Notes: generated by a model from the letters alone, not told the origin. Positions 34,420 to 43,806 are shown, counted from the stretch's first letter. The stretch is DNA of 50,178 nucleotides from Triparma columacea (GCA_030267965.1 BRYA01000181.1:41236-91413), one strand, 5' to 3'. Numbers and translations are program-made.

Positions 34420-35673
34420 TCATTCCTTCTTCTCTTCGTCATTTTCTCCCCCCTCTCCCCCCTCCCCCTCCTCTCCCTCCTCCTCCTCCTCCTCCACGAC
34501 TTCAGGGAAGGTTTGCAAAATTTTGCTCTCCTCAGCCCACTCCAGTCCCCTGTTCTTCCCCAGCAGTGCGTCCGGGATCTCCACCCCCCCGCACTGCGCC
34601 TGCTTGAACGCCTTCACGACCCTGTGCGGCGAGCAAGCCGCCTTGTACACCCTCCACATCCTGTAGTACTGGTCCGTCACAAAGGTTAGGATGGAGGAGA
34701 CGTCCGAGCGGCTGAATATCAGGACGGAGTGGGGGGGGCGGTCGACGGAGTGGGACATGAGCAGCCTGACGAAGAGATCGTGGGACTTTCCCATGGTGTA
34801 GTCGGGGCTGCAGGGGGTGGACACGTCGTAATCCACGACCTCCTTGAGGATGGACAGGAATGTTGACACCTTCGGGGGGGGGAGGCCGGAGTCCTTGCAG
34901 AAGGCGAACGCGTAGAAGAAGAAGTTGAGGAGAAGGGACGAGGGGGTTGGGGTTGGGGAGGGGGGAGGAAGGGAGAGGGAGGATGCGAGGAGCTGCGGAA
35001 GGGGCGGAGCGGAGTGGGGGGNNNNNNNNNNNNNNNNNNNNNNNNNNNNNNNACGACGTGTATGCATCCCGTGTATGCATGGAGTTGCTCCACCCCTGGA
35101 CCCCCCCCCCCCCTTGCACCTCACTCGTTCGTATTCCGATCCACACAACGACAGCCCTCCCAACAACATCCCACAAACCCCCCTAAACCCCTAAACTGCC
35201 ACCCTCCACTCCTCCCAATCCCCCAGGCCACAACTGTTCGGGGTCGTTCCCCCAAGGCCTCACCTGCTTGCACTTCTCAGGCTCAAACTCCTCGGCGAGC
35301 GCCAGAACTTGCGTCTCGGATATGTGCTTGTAGAGTAAGGAATTCATTGTAACGTATATTCGAGGGGTGCCGCCTACAACCAACACAACAAAGGGTGGAC
35401 AAGTTGGCAATAAGGTTTGAGCCCACAACCGCTGCTAGACCAAAAGACTGTTATTTGCATGTCGGGAATAGTATTACCCCCCAAGGCAGGGGCAATCAAC
35501 GAGAACCTCTCGGTTGAGTCGGCCGCGGTCTGCGTGAACCCCCACGAGGCCCCCCCTCCAGGTGCGTTGTTGTCATAATATGGGCCCCTCCCTCTCGTGG
35601 GGTTCGAGAGGTCCAAGCTATGTTGTTGCTGTGTTGGGGGATAGTTGCGGTTGGAGTTAGGTCGAAGCCCCAT
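34420..35673 (-). CDS. CFAP119: CFAP119/CCDC189-like ciliary protein (assembly gap in intron)
   Basis: Three minus-strand exons: 35478-35673, 35264-35373 and 34420-34992, totalling 292 aa. Phases agree at both joins: LIAPALGG|GTPRIYVTMNSLLYKHI and EPEKCKQ|LLASSLSL. Under this model the run of 31 N falls inside the second intron. The conserved core is LLLNFFFYAFAFCKDSGL, KVSTFLSILKEV, LFVRLLMSHSVDRPPHS and FVTDQYYRMWRVYKAAC, ending in a Glu-rich tail. This matches remembered CFAP119/CCDC189 (Chlamydomonas C1a-32-type central-apparatus protein), including the hallmark HSV-x-RPP. The first exon (MGLRPNSNRNYPPTQQQ) is the least certain part. It is head-to-head with EFHB, another ciliary gene. Confidence 0.68.
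35022..35052. other. Assembly gap of 31 N
   Basis: An undefined run in the reference between a G-homopolymer and the ACGACGTGTATGCATC sequence, probably an unresolved low-complexity stretch. The flank carries a short direct repeat of GTGTATGCAT. Open frames drawn through it are not reliable. Confidence 1.
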
Positions 35674-35851
35674 TTTCTTTCCATATCTCCCCCCTCCGCC
35701 CCCCCAAACCTTCCACCTCCCCCTCTCACATACATTTCAATCACCCCAACCTAATCAAACCCGAACCCACCCTTGTCCAATCCCACTAACCCTTGCCCCC
35801 GTCCCCCCTCCCTTCCTTACCTTCCCCCCCCCCCCGCCTCTCCCCCCACAG

Positions 35852-37002
35852 GAACCCCCCCCCATGTCCGAAAGTGGCGCCGTTCTAACTTCATCGAGCC
35901 TGGTAAGCGTGTGATTCACCCTGGTATGCAGGATGACTTCGCCGACGGCGTTGACCCGGACAAGATATTCGGGAACGGGACGTCGGCGGAGTCGGACCAT
36001 GTGGCTGACGTCTGGAAGAACCCGGAGGGGGACACTGAGTTCCAGAAGGCCAAGAACATCATTAATGAGAAGATCTACAAGTCCGTCCAAAAGGAACCCC
36101 TAGGGAGGACCTACAACAGGGGGCACAAGATGCCGGACTACGTCGTCAACGACCCCAACTTTAGGCACGGTGTCAAGAGCGTCAAGGGCAAGACAGCAAA
36201 GGAGGTCCTGAACCCCGTCGAGGAGACGGAGGACGACAAGGAGGCGGCGTTGCTTTACATCAAGTCCCACGGCTCGTACGGCCCGGGGGAGCAGAAGCGC
36301 CGCGACTACGACTGGAAGGGCCGCGACCCCGCCGCCATGGTCTGGGGCGACGCCGGCAAGGACATCGCGCTGGGCGGGATGAGCCAGAGCGTGTACGACG
36401 TCCTCCACGGGGTCGGGGACGTACCGAAGAACACCATTACCAGCAAGAGGTACGACGATAAGAACGCGATGACGGACCTCCTGGGGAGGGCGAGGAACCT
36501 GGGCCACGGCAACCCGGTCGAGAGGAACAAGATATTCGGCAAGCCTGCAGTCAGGAGGGGGGCCAACGAGTGGGATGCCAGGGACTGCATCGAGGGGAAG
36601 TACAGCCTGGAGGAGCAGCAGCCGGACGGGGACCTGGGAAAGACGGACACGCCGGGGTTCAGGAACTGCACGACCGAGCTGAGGAGGTTCGGGTGCCCGT
36701 CTGTTAGGTCCGACATACCCAAGTACGCGAGAAGGTCCATCGCAGACAACCAGAATTACGGGGACGACGTCAACGCGCGCTTCCTCCTCCACCCCTCCCA
36801 GTTCGCATCCCTCGGGGTCGAGGACCTCGAGTTCGTGAAGCCCCGCACTAAGGATTACATCCGGTCCATGTTTGAGGACACTGGGTACGCGGACGGGGAC
36901 TTTGAGGAGATCTACGGGAGGGCTATGAACGAAGACGGAACGTGCGGTATTGACGCGTACAGACACGCGTACAACGCATTTACTAACGTAGCAGGAAAGT
37001 AG
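35852..37002 (+). CDS. EFHB: EFHB/CFAP21-like axonemal protein (first exon uncertain)
   Basis: The exon starts after the acceptor ccccccacag at 35851, completing a codon, and runs to TAG at 37002. Sequence reads GTPPHVRKWRRSNFIEPGKR, DDFADGVDP, EPLGRTYNRGHKMPD, GCPSVRSDIP, NYGDDVNARFLLHPSQFA and a C-terminal EF-hand-like helix-loop-helix. This is the conserved pattern of EFHB (CFAP21), a microtubule inner protein of the ciliary doublet. The five-prime exon is not certain: an ATG at 35459 with donor at 35561/35562 (35459-35561, 103 nt) joins in phase and would give 417 aa, but it lies antisense to CFAP119 exon 1. A canonical Ca2+-loop in the EF-hand is not obvious. Confidence 0.82.
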
Positions 37003-37131
37003 AGGACGGGGGGGAAGAAAGAAAGAGAGAGCCAAGGGTTAAAGTGTATTTTTATAGTTATGAGGGTAAAAGGTTTTTATTCATAAATATATCGGGATCC
37101 TTTTGCATGCCTTTCAACAGTGACTTTAGAG

Positions 37132-38169
37132 TTACAGAAATTCCAGAATAACTCTCCACATAACCTTCGGGAGCCTCTTGCGTACCGCAGTTACCCCAAG
37201 TGTTTGCGCTTCACCTCCGTTAGTGTTAGGGTTATTTTGGTCCTCCAAGAGTGTCTTGAGGCAGGACAGAACGGTGACGCGTTCCAGTATGCGGTGCCAC
37301 CTAGAATGGAGGAGGTCCTCGACAGTCGGCATATTTTGATCTGCAGCGGCGGCGATTAGGGCGGTGCAGTTTGTAAAGCAGTTTCCACCGATGGAGACGG
37401 TAGGAGATAAACTGAGTCTCGTCAGGGCGGAGCATCCATTGAAGGCGTCGCTGCCAATCGTTGTCACAGAGTCCGGGATTGTGATGGCTGCAAGGGAGGA
37501 GCAATCCCTGAAGGTGTCGTTGCCAATTGTAGTCACCGAGACCGGGATTGTGATGGCTGCGAGGGAGGAGCATCTTTTGAAGGCGCCACGGCCAATCGAC
37601 GTCACTCCGTCCGGGATTGTGATGGCTGCGAGGGACGAGCATCCTCTGAAGGCGTAGTTGCAAATTGTCGTCACTCCGTCAGGGATTGTGATGGCTGCGA
37701 GGGAGGAGCATTCGTAGAAGGCGCCATAGCCAATCGACGTCACTGAGTCTGGGATTGTGATGGCTGCGAGGGAGGAGCATTCTTGGAAGGCGCGTTCGCC
37801 AATCTTCGTCGCTCCATCTGGGATGGTGATGGACGTGAGGGAGGAGCATCCTCTGAAGGTGTTATCGCGAATTGACGTCACTCCGTCCGGGATAGTGATG
37901 GCTGCGAGGGAGGAGCATTCCAAGAAGGCCTCATTGCCAATCGACGTCACTGAGTCCGGGATTGTGATTGCTGCGAGGGAGGAGCATCTTTTGAAGGCGT
38001 AATCGCTTATCATCTTCACAGAGTCCGGGATGGTGATGGCTGCGAGGGAGGAGCATCCTTCGAAGGCGTCATAGCCAATCGACGTCACTCCCTTTGTAAA
38101 AGTCACCTCTGTGAGTTCATGATCATAATGGAATCTCTCTTTGCCAGAGTATACTGCTGATTTGGGCAT
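37132..38169 (-). CDS. BspA-type (LRR_5) leucine-rich repeat protein, cassette copy 2
   Basis: A 345-aa intronless gene, ATG at 38167-38169 (MPKSAVYSGKERFHYD). About eleven 23-residue LRR_5 units are followed by the shared C-terminal tail (ADQNMPTVEDLLHSRWHRI...LPKVMWRVILEFL). It is adjacent and in the same orientation as copy 3; the two share consecutive unit pairs (for example SVTSIGNEAFLECSSLAA), which suggests duplication with later unit gain or loss. No signal peptide or membrane segment. Confidence 0.9.
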   Translation of the reverse strand: MPKSAVYSGKERFHYDHELTEVTFTKGVTSIGYDAFEGCSSLAAITIPDSVKMISDYAFKRCSSLAAITIPDSVTSIGNEAFLECSSLAAITIPDGVTSIRDNTFRGCSSLTSITIPDGATKIGERAFQECSSLAAITIPDSVTSIGYGAFYECSSLAAITIPDGVTTICNYAFRGCSSLAAITIPDGVTSIGRGAFKRCSSLAAITIPVSVTTIGNDTFRDCSSLAAITIPDSVTTIGSDAFNGCSALTRLSLSPTVSIGGNCFTNCTALIAAAADQNMPTVEDLLHSRWHRILERVTVLSCLKTLLEDQNNPNTNGGEAQTLGVTAVRKRLPKVMWRVILEFL

Positions 38170-38574
38170 TTTGGGAAGGATTTGGGAAGGATGAAAGTAA
38201 TAGTACTGACAGCGCTTGAGTTAGGGTATAGCGTGAATGTTTAGATGGAGAGGAGGAGATTGAAAGTTAGGGATTTGGTCGATGTAGTTTTTTGGGGACC
38301 AAATTTGAGCTAAAACTACGATGTGTTTGGATATGATGTAGGTAGTATTATCGTTGTGTTTGTATTGTGAAGAGTTAGGTCGGTTGTAAATAGTAGCTAA
38401 AAGCCTATAATACAGCTTTCTTGCCAATAATGCCCAAATCCTTCCAAAATCCCCAAAATGGTTTTTGGAGCATCCAAAAAAGAAAAAAGAAGGGTTAAAA
38501 CAATTGTTCGTAAAAGGAAACGTTCGTAAATATTTCGGGATCCTTCTGCATGCCGCTCAACAGTGACTTTAGAG
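38170..38574 (-). repeat. Duplicated flanks between BspA cassette copies 2 and 3
   Basis: 405 bp without a gene. The first part (about 38210-38425) is the conserved 5' flank of copy 2. The last part (about 38539-38574, GGGATCCTTCTGCATGCC onward) is the conserved 3' flank of copy 3 and matches about 37094-37131. The junction between them carries A-rich sequence. Confidence 0.8.
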
Positions 38575-40029
38575 TTACAGAAATTCCAGAATAACTCTCC
38601 ACATAACTTTCGGGAGCCTCTTGCGTACCGCGGTTACCCCAAGTGTTTGCGCTTCACCTCCGTCCTGTCGCTTCCTCTTTTTTTGGTCCGTAAAGAGTGT
38701 CTTGAGGCAGGTCAGAACGGTGACGCGGTCACGTATGCGGTGCCACCTAGAATGGAGGAGGTCCTCGACAGTGGACATATTTTGATCGGAAGCGGCGGCG
38801 ATTAGGGCGGTGCAGTCTGAGAAGCAGTTTCCACCGATGGAGACGGTAGGAGATAAACTGAGTCTCGTCAAGGCGGTGCATCCGTTGAAGGCGTTGTTGC
38901 CAATCGTAGTCACTGAGTCTGGGATTGTGATGGCCGTGAGGGAGGAGCATCCTCTGAAGGCGTAGTTGCAAATTGTCGTCACTCCGTCCGGGATTGTGAT
39001 GGCCGTGAGGGAGGAGCATCTCCAGAAGGCGCTATTGTCAATCGACGTCACTGAGTCCGGGATTGTGATGGCTGCGAGGGAGGAGCATTCCAAGAAGGCC
39101 TCATTGCCAATCGACGTCACTGAGTCCGGGATTGTGATTGCTGCGAGGGAGGAGCATCTTTTGAAGGCGTAATAGCCAATCATCATCACTGACTCCGGGA
39201 TTGTGATGGCTGCGAGGGAGGAGCATCCATTGAAGGCGCCATCGCCAATCGAAGTCACTCCGTCTGGGATTGTGATGGCCGTGAGGGAGGAGCAGTTTTC
39301 GAAGGCCCCATCGCCAATTGTCGTCACTCCGTCCGGGATGGTGATGGCCGTGAGGGAGGAGCATGCGAAGAAGGCGCCAAAATCAATCATCGTCACTCCG
39401 TCCGGGATTGTGATGGATGTGAGGGAGGAGCATCCTTGGAAGGCACCATTGCCAATTGTCGTCACTCCGTCCGGGATTGTGATAGATGTGAGGGAGGAGC
39501 ATCCTCTGAAGGCGCAACCGCTAATTGTTGTCACTCCGTCAAGGATAGTGATTGCTGCGAGGGAGGAGCATCCGTAGAAGGCGGCAATGCCAATCGACGT
39601 CACTCCGTCCGGGATTGTGATGGCTGTGACGGAGGAGCATCCGTAGAAGGCGCCATAAGGAAGCGTGGTCACCAAGTCTGGGATTGTGATGGCCGTGAGG
39701 GAGGCGCACTTATTGAAGGCGCGTTCGCCAATCGTCATCACTGAGTCCGGGATTGTGATGGCAGCGAGGTAGCAGCAACTGGAGAAAGCGTATTCGCCAA
39801 TGATCGTCACTCCGTCCGGGATTGTGATGGCCGTGAGGGAGGAGCATCCGTGGAAGGCGTGATTGCCAATGGTTGTCACTCCGTCTGGGATTATGATGGC
39901 TGTGAGGGAGGAGCATCCGTGGAAGGCGTCATCGCCAATCTTCGTCACTCCCTTTGCAAAAGTCACCTCTGTGAGCTCATTATCATCCCAGAATCTCTCT
40001 TTGCCAGAGTATACTGCTGATTTGGGCAT
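38575..40029 (-). CDS. BspA-type (LRR_5) leucine-rich repeat protein, cassette copy 3
   Basis: A 484-aa intronless gene, ATG at 40027-40029 (MPKSAVYSGKERFWDD). It has about seventeen LRR_5 units, the longest array of the four paralogues, with variant units such as SCCYLAAITIPDSV and LVTTLPYGAF. The same non-LRR tail ends in LPKVMWRVILEFL. Unit number alone explains most of the length difference from copies 1 and 2. Confidence 0.9.
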   Translation of the reverse strand: MPKSAVYSGKERFWDDNELTEVTFAKGVTKIGDDAFHGCSSLTAIIIPDGVTTIGNHAFHGCSSLTAITIPDGVTIIGEYAFSSCCYLAAITIPDSVMTIGERAFNKCASLTAITIPDLVTTLPYGAFYGCSSVTAITIPDGVTSIGIAAFYGCSSLAAITILDGVTTISGCAFRGCSSLTSITIPDGVTTIGNGAFQGCSSLTSITIPDGVTMIDFGAFFACSSLTAITIPDGVTTIGDGAFENCSSLTAITIPDGVTSIGDGAFNGCSSLAAITIPESVMMIGYYAFKRCSSLAAITIPDSVTSIGNEAFLECSSLAAITIPDSVTSIDNSAFWRCSSLTAITIPDGVTTICNYAFRGCSSLTAITIPDSVTTIGNNAFNGCTALTRLSLSPTVSIGGNCFSDCTALIAAASDQNMSTVEDLLHSRWHRIRDRVTVLTCLKTLFTDQKKRKRQDGGEAQTLGVTAVRKRLPKVMWRVILEFL

Positions 40030-40064
40030 TTTGGGAAGGATTTGTGAAGGTTGAAAGATAAAGT

Positions 40065-40290
40065 CCTGATAGCGCTTGAGCTAAGATATAGCGTGAATGT
40101 TTAGATGGAGAGGAGGAAGGAGGTTGAAAGTTAGGAATTTTGGACGATGTAGTTTTGTTGGGGACCAAATTTAAGCTAGAAATACAATGGGTTTGGTTAT
40201 GCTGTAGATATTAGTATCGTTGTTTGTATTGTGAAGAGTTAGGTCGGTCGTAAAAAGTATCTAAAGGCTATAATACAGTATAATACAGCT
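40065..40290 (-). repeat. Duplicated 5' flank of BspA cassette, copy 3
   Basis: The third instance of the conserved noncoding upstream block (GCGTGAATGTTTAGATGGAG, GGGGACCAAATTTAAGCTA, GTATTGTGAAGAGTTAGGTC). A TATAATACAG stretch is locally doubled here. It probably contains the copy's promoter. Confidence 0.85.
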
Positions 40291-40334
40291 TTCTTGTCAA
40301 TAATGCCCAAATCTTCCCCAAAATAAATTACATG

Positions 40335-40501
40335 TAGGCCTGTACATTTAGAGTCTTGGGTAATTACCCAAGAATTAAGCCGATTTCCCAGTATAAAACC
40401 TACTTTTCACGTAGTAAATTGGCCTGGGAACGTACCCAAAAATAATCTTGGGTAAATACCCCATATTAAAATCTGAAATACCCATGAAATGTACAGGCCT
40501 A
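40335..40501. mobile_element. MITE-like element with 15-bp terminal inverted repeats
   Basis: TAGGCCTGTACATTT at 40335-40349 is matched by its exact reverse complement at 40487-40501, bounding 167 bp with no coding capacity. Inside are further palindromes, including a perfect CTTGGGTAATTACCCAAG at about 40356-40373 and related CTTGGGTA...TACCC blocks. The size, A/T-rich inside and perfect ends fit a non-autonomous DNA transposon. An AAAATAAA word lies outside both ends, but on the left it sits a few bases away from the terminus, so a target-site duplication is unproven. Confidence 0.7.
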
Positions 40502-40647
40502 AAATAAAGAAAGGTTTGAGGTTTGGGTCCGATCTTTTCATCACGTCTATTTTTTCAAAACACCACACCGTGACGCCCCCCCCCCCCCCAAAGAATCCCC
40601 CCTCTCCCTTTCCCTTCCCTTCCCCTCTTCCCTTCCCATTTCTTCTT

Positions 40648-42342
40648 TCACCTCATGGGTTTAAGTCTTGCTTTCCCGTTTCCAGTTTTCGAGATCTCCT
40701 CCTTAAATACTTTCCCCCCCTTACACGGTACGAACTTGACCTTCACCTCCTCCCCCCCCTCCCCTTCGTCCATAGCCTTGAGTACTTGAACAAAGTCGAA
40801 TACTTCAACTTGCGGCATATCTTTACTTACTCCTAGTTTCCTCCAAGCTTCCGTAAGGTCCCTTCTCGAGAAGAAAAGCATAGCTTCCCCTTTCTTCGTG
40901 TTCATTCCCTCAACCCCAAATACCGGTATACTAGTCTCAACCCCAATCCTCTTCTCTGCCTCCCACTTTTCCCTGGTAGATCCTACAAGCCTGTACTCCA
41001 TAACTTCGACTTTACCATCCTCACCAATACTACCAGTCGGTAGGTTCCTCCCCGTTGCATGACGTAGTGCACGTTCCATGCTTGTTGTCATTATGTGTAC
41101 ACTGTTCCCCCCAGTTGCTGGCATTAACTGTAGGTATTCTTGTACCATTTGATGCGCATCTTCAGGGTCCAGGAAATACAAGGCGGTGGGGGAACCGGAT
41201 GGACCGTATACCATGTAAGGGGAACCCCAGGATGTACACACCATGAACACAGGGATACCGGATGAGGACTTTAGGGCATGGGAGGAGGATACTGGGGAGA
41301 GGGCGGTGGATTTTGTTTTTAGGTTGGTGAATAGCTTCTTGGTGGACTTTAGTTTGTTGGGTGTGTTGGAGGAGGAGGATGATGTTGTGGGTTTTGTGGG
41401 TGTTGTGGGTGTTGAGGGTTTAGTAGTGGTTGTTGTTGCTGCTATAGCTTGATTAGTGAATAGCGTAGATGTGAATAGCGTAGTAGCTATAGTGTTGTAG
41501 ATCTTGCTTATACTTTTGCGCTCTTTTCTTTGTTGTTTATTCCTCATAATCCCATCCCCAGAGTCTGCGGTAATGGCGATAATGGTGTTTGTTATGTTAG
41601 TCAACATGAAGAGATTTCCACGCGTGCTCCTAATCGAGGAGCATATCAAGCGCCCCACACGGTCGCCGGAGACAGAACCCATGCGGTCGCCGCAGAAGCG
41701 CCCCACGCGGTCGCCGCAGACGGAACCCACGCGGTCACTGGAGATGGATCCCATGCGGTCGCCAGAGACGGATCCCATGCGGTCACCGAAGACCGGAGCG
41801 CGCGCGCGTGCGCCACGGCCGCTGCCCGTCAAGCTCGACGCCAAGAGCCAGGCCCTCCGCGAACGGCTCCACGCGTTCCGCACGCAGGCGTTGAGAAAAA
41901 ATACAAAGCTTCGACACGCCCTCCCGCGACTCTCCAGCACTCTCCTAGAGTATGAAAATGTTCTTCCTCTCTTCCAGCTCTCAACGCACAACTCACCTCG
42001 TCCAGCGTCCTCATGACCATTTTCGATACCATCCCCAATCCCACTATCCCCAATTGCCTTAATATTTGTGACGTAATCCTCATCATCTACGTTAATTTCA
42101 TCACCCCCGTGAGAACCCTTAGCGTGCAATCCACATCCAACAACTCCCTTCTTTCCTAATCCCTTTAAAGGGCAAATTGGCCTATTCAACGATGCAGACA
42201 TTGGCGACATCGTAGGTACAAATGCAGAGTTTAAACCAAGATTAAGAGATAATAACAACACGCATAGGTATAGACACGAGTACAAAGACATGTAAGACAT
42301 ACGCGTTGGGAATACGTGCTTATTCAACGCCCTAGATGACAT
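40648..42342 (-). CDS. TIC22-like plastid import protein
   Basis: Two exons, 41997-42342 and 40648-41564, for 420 aa. A hydrophobic signal (LYSCLYLCVLLLSLNLGLNS) precedes NSAFVP, a complex-plastid cleavage motif; the start may be the first Met or the Met at residue 15 or 18. The C-terminal half has the Tic22 pattern: two repeats beginning GIPVFMVCTSWGSPYMVYG and TSIPVFGVEGMN, with FLDPEDAHQMVQEYL and FFSRRDLTEAWRKLG. Tic22 acts in the plastid intermembrane space in protein import. The 432-bp phase-1 intron keeps an open frame, so a naive model reads 564 aa with a spurious G-D-R-M-G-S repeat. Splicing after NGHEDAGR to DSGDGIMRN is supported by homologous splice sites in the gene at 48478. Confidence 0.82.
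   Translation of the reverse strand: MSSRALNKHVFPTRMSYMSLYSCLYLCVLLLSLNLGLNSAFVPTMSPMSASLNRPICPLKGLGKKGVVGCGLHAKGSHGGDEINVDDEDYVTNIKAIGDSGIGDGIENGHEDAGRGELCVESWKRGRTFSYSRRVLESRGRACRSFVFFLNACVRNAWSRSRRAWLLASSLTGSGRGARARAPVFGDRMGSVSGDRMGSISSDRVGSVCGDRVGRFCGDRMGSVSGDRVGRLICSSIRSTRGNLFMLTNITNTIIAITADSGDGIMRNKQQRKERKSISKIYNTIATTLFTSTLFTNQAIAATTTTTKPSTPTTPTKPTTSSSSSNTPNKLKSTKKLFTNLKTKSTALSPVSSSHALKSSSGIPVFMVCTSWGSPYMVYGPSGSPTALYFLDPEDAHQMVQEYLQLMPATGGNSVHIMTTSMERALRHATGRNLPTGSIGEDGKVEVMEYRLVGSTREKWEAEKRIGVETSIPVFGVEGMNTKKGEAMLFFSRRDLTEAWRKLGVSKDMPQVEVFDFVQVLKAMDEGEGGEEVKVKFVPCKGGKVFKEEISKTGNGKARLKPMR
41651..41803. repeat. 24-bp minisatellite inside the TIC22-like intron
   Basis: About six units of 24 bp, starting at 41660, 41684, 41708, 41732, 41756 and 41780, each beginning CGGTCGCC or CGGTCACC and continuing GAGAC..A/GGATCCCATG. 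The period is a multiple of three and contains no stop on the minus strand, so the intron stays readable if retained. Confidence 0.92.
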
Positions 42343-42616
42343 TTGGAGATGAGATTTGTGGAACCTTTCTCTTTTTGGGCTTCTTCCAAAGGCACTCTTT
42401 TGCCTTTTTCTTTCAGCGATTTGGCTCGAGGTCCCACTTTGACGCAGCTAGAGGGCTGGAGCAGCGGGTGACTGATAAATTCATCCCTTCACCCGGCAAC
42501 GACAACAGTAACCCTCAAGCAAGTAATAAGGGCTTTTTAATTTTTTTCAAGAATAAAACAGGGCTTCTATAATGTCAAAAAATGCTCCTCGCTCCTCCTC
42601 TCGACCGTTGCCCCCC

Positions 42617-43742
42617 TCATAAACCGTCCACAGTCGTCTGTATATCAGAAGGCACACCAACCGCAACAGATCTCGATTTGAAATCCGTATTAATCATCGA
42701 TTCTAGGTATATGTATCTAAGAAGCTGGTCCGTCGTCATGGCCGATCCATCAGTCCCATCCGTAATGTTACCCTTCACAGCCTTGAACGCCTCCGCTGCC
42801 GCCAAACCCTCCACGGTGATTATCTCAGCCTCAGCCGTCTTCGCCGCTACCAGCACGTTGGCGGTCTGGTTCGCGAGGATGATAGTATCCTCAGACAAAA
42901 CCTTTGCCTGCTCAACGCTCGTGAACGCCTCGATCTGTGATATGTTCTTCTCTGCGAATGCTGTCTTTACGTTCTCAAGCTCAGTAACAGCGTCCATTAT
43001 TGCGGTGTCGATCTCATCGCTCCAACGGATAGATAGAACCTGATACCCGACAACGCTGATACCGAATTGACCGAGGTGACTCTTGAGTGTAGTCTCAAGG
43101 TTAGCCGCAAGAACCTCCCTGTCGCTGACGAGCTCATAAGCCAGGAAGGTTGAGACGACGTCCCTTATACTGCTCCTAGAGAACGACGTTAAGATGTCCT
43201 CGTACTCAACCCCGAACTCGTTGTATAGCGCAGTGACGTTTTCAAGGTCCTGGTTAATCCTATACTGGAAGCTTGGCATAACCAGCACACTAAGTCCGTC
43301 CTTGGTCCTGCAGCCGACGTAGTCCTGGGATACGTCGATGGCGTAGGTCGGGAACATTACGAAACCGCAACCGAGACCGACGTAGTGACGACCCTCCATC
43401 CAGAGCTTCCCGGTGTCAACATTGTGCACATTTCGGTTATGGAGTAAGGCCATGTAACCAGGGTTTATCACTGCAAAGGCTAGGATGAGGGGGGGATATT
43501 AGGGGGAAGAGAGGAAGTTGCAACGGGGGGGGTTAGTTAAAACACAATTATGGGGGAAGGAGGGCCAAAAATTGAGTGTACTTCGTACCATTTCCGATGA
43601 GGAAGGGGAAAAGGAAAGTGGAGATTGAAAGGAGCATCGTGAGGTACTTTTTCCTACGCTCGGGAGCCCCGACCTCATCCCAATCCTCTTGATGAGGTCC
43701 TGCGCGAGTTACGGACGCGGCAGCAGCTGCGCTTGGGGTCAT
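42617..43742 (-). CDS. SPFH/Band 7 (prohibitin-like) membrane protein
   Basis: Two exons, 43589-43742 and 42617-43470, joined at phase 1 (118-bp intron) for 335 aa. ATG at 43742 (MTPSAAAAASV); upstream frame continues only to a non-ATG codon. A transmembrane segment (YLTMLLSISTFLFPFLIG) near residue 35-52 precedes the SPFH domain: KDGLSVLVMPSFQYRI, EYEDILTSFSRSSIRDVVS, LKSHLGQFGISVVGYQVLSI. An Ala/Glu-rich helix follows (EAEIITVEGLAAAEAFKAV). SPFH proteins form membrane-anchored cages or scaffolds. The precise subfamily (stomatin, prohibitin, erlin-like) is not resolved. It shares a 64-bp divergent interval with the coiled-coil gene. Confidence 0.87.
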
Positions 43743-43806
43743 TTTCGAATCAAATGCCCCAAATCCGAGACAATCGGTTGTTCCTGAAGACAATTTTCAA
43801 TTTAGG
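43743..43806. promoter_or_regulatory. Very short bidirectional promoter interval
   Basis: Only 64 bp separate the divergent start codons of the SPFH gene and the coiled-coil/LRR gene. Leaders must be extremely short or the transcripts overlap. No core motif was recognised. Confidence 0.4.

Noticed and set aside
34719..35194. Frames crossing the N-run on either strand
   Set aside because: They depend on undefined bases; the CFAP119 model places the gap in an intron instead.
28203..40029. BspA genes as bacterial contamination or a recent bacterial gain
   Set aside because: They are interleaved with intron-bearing eukaryotic genes, lack secretion signals and share a tail and flanks specific to this locus; ancient transfer of the family cannot be excluded.
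41565..41996. The 564-aa unspliced TIC22-like protein with a G-D-R-M-G-S repeat domain
   Set aside because: Both splice sites are homologous to those of introns at 49314 and 49492, and removal leaves a contiguous reading frame; treated as an intron.
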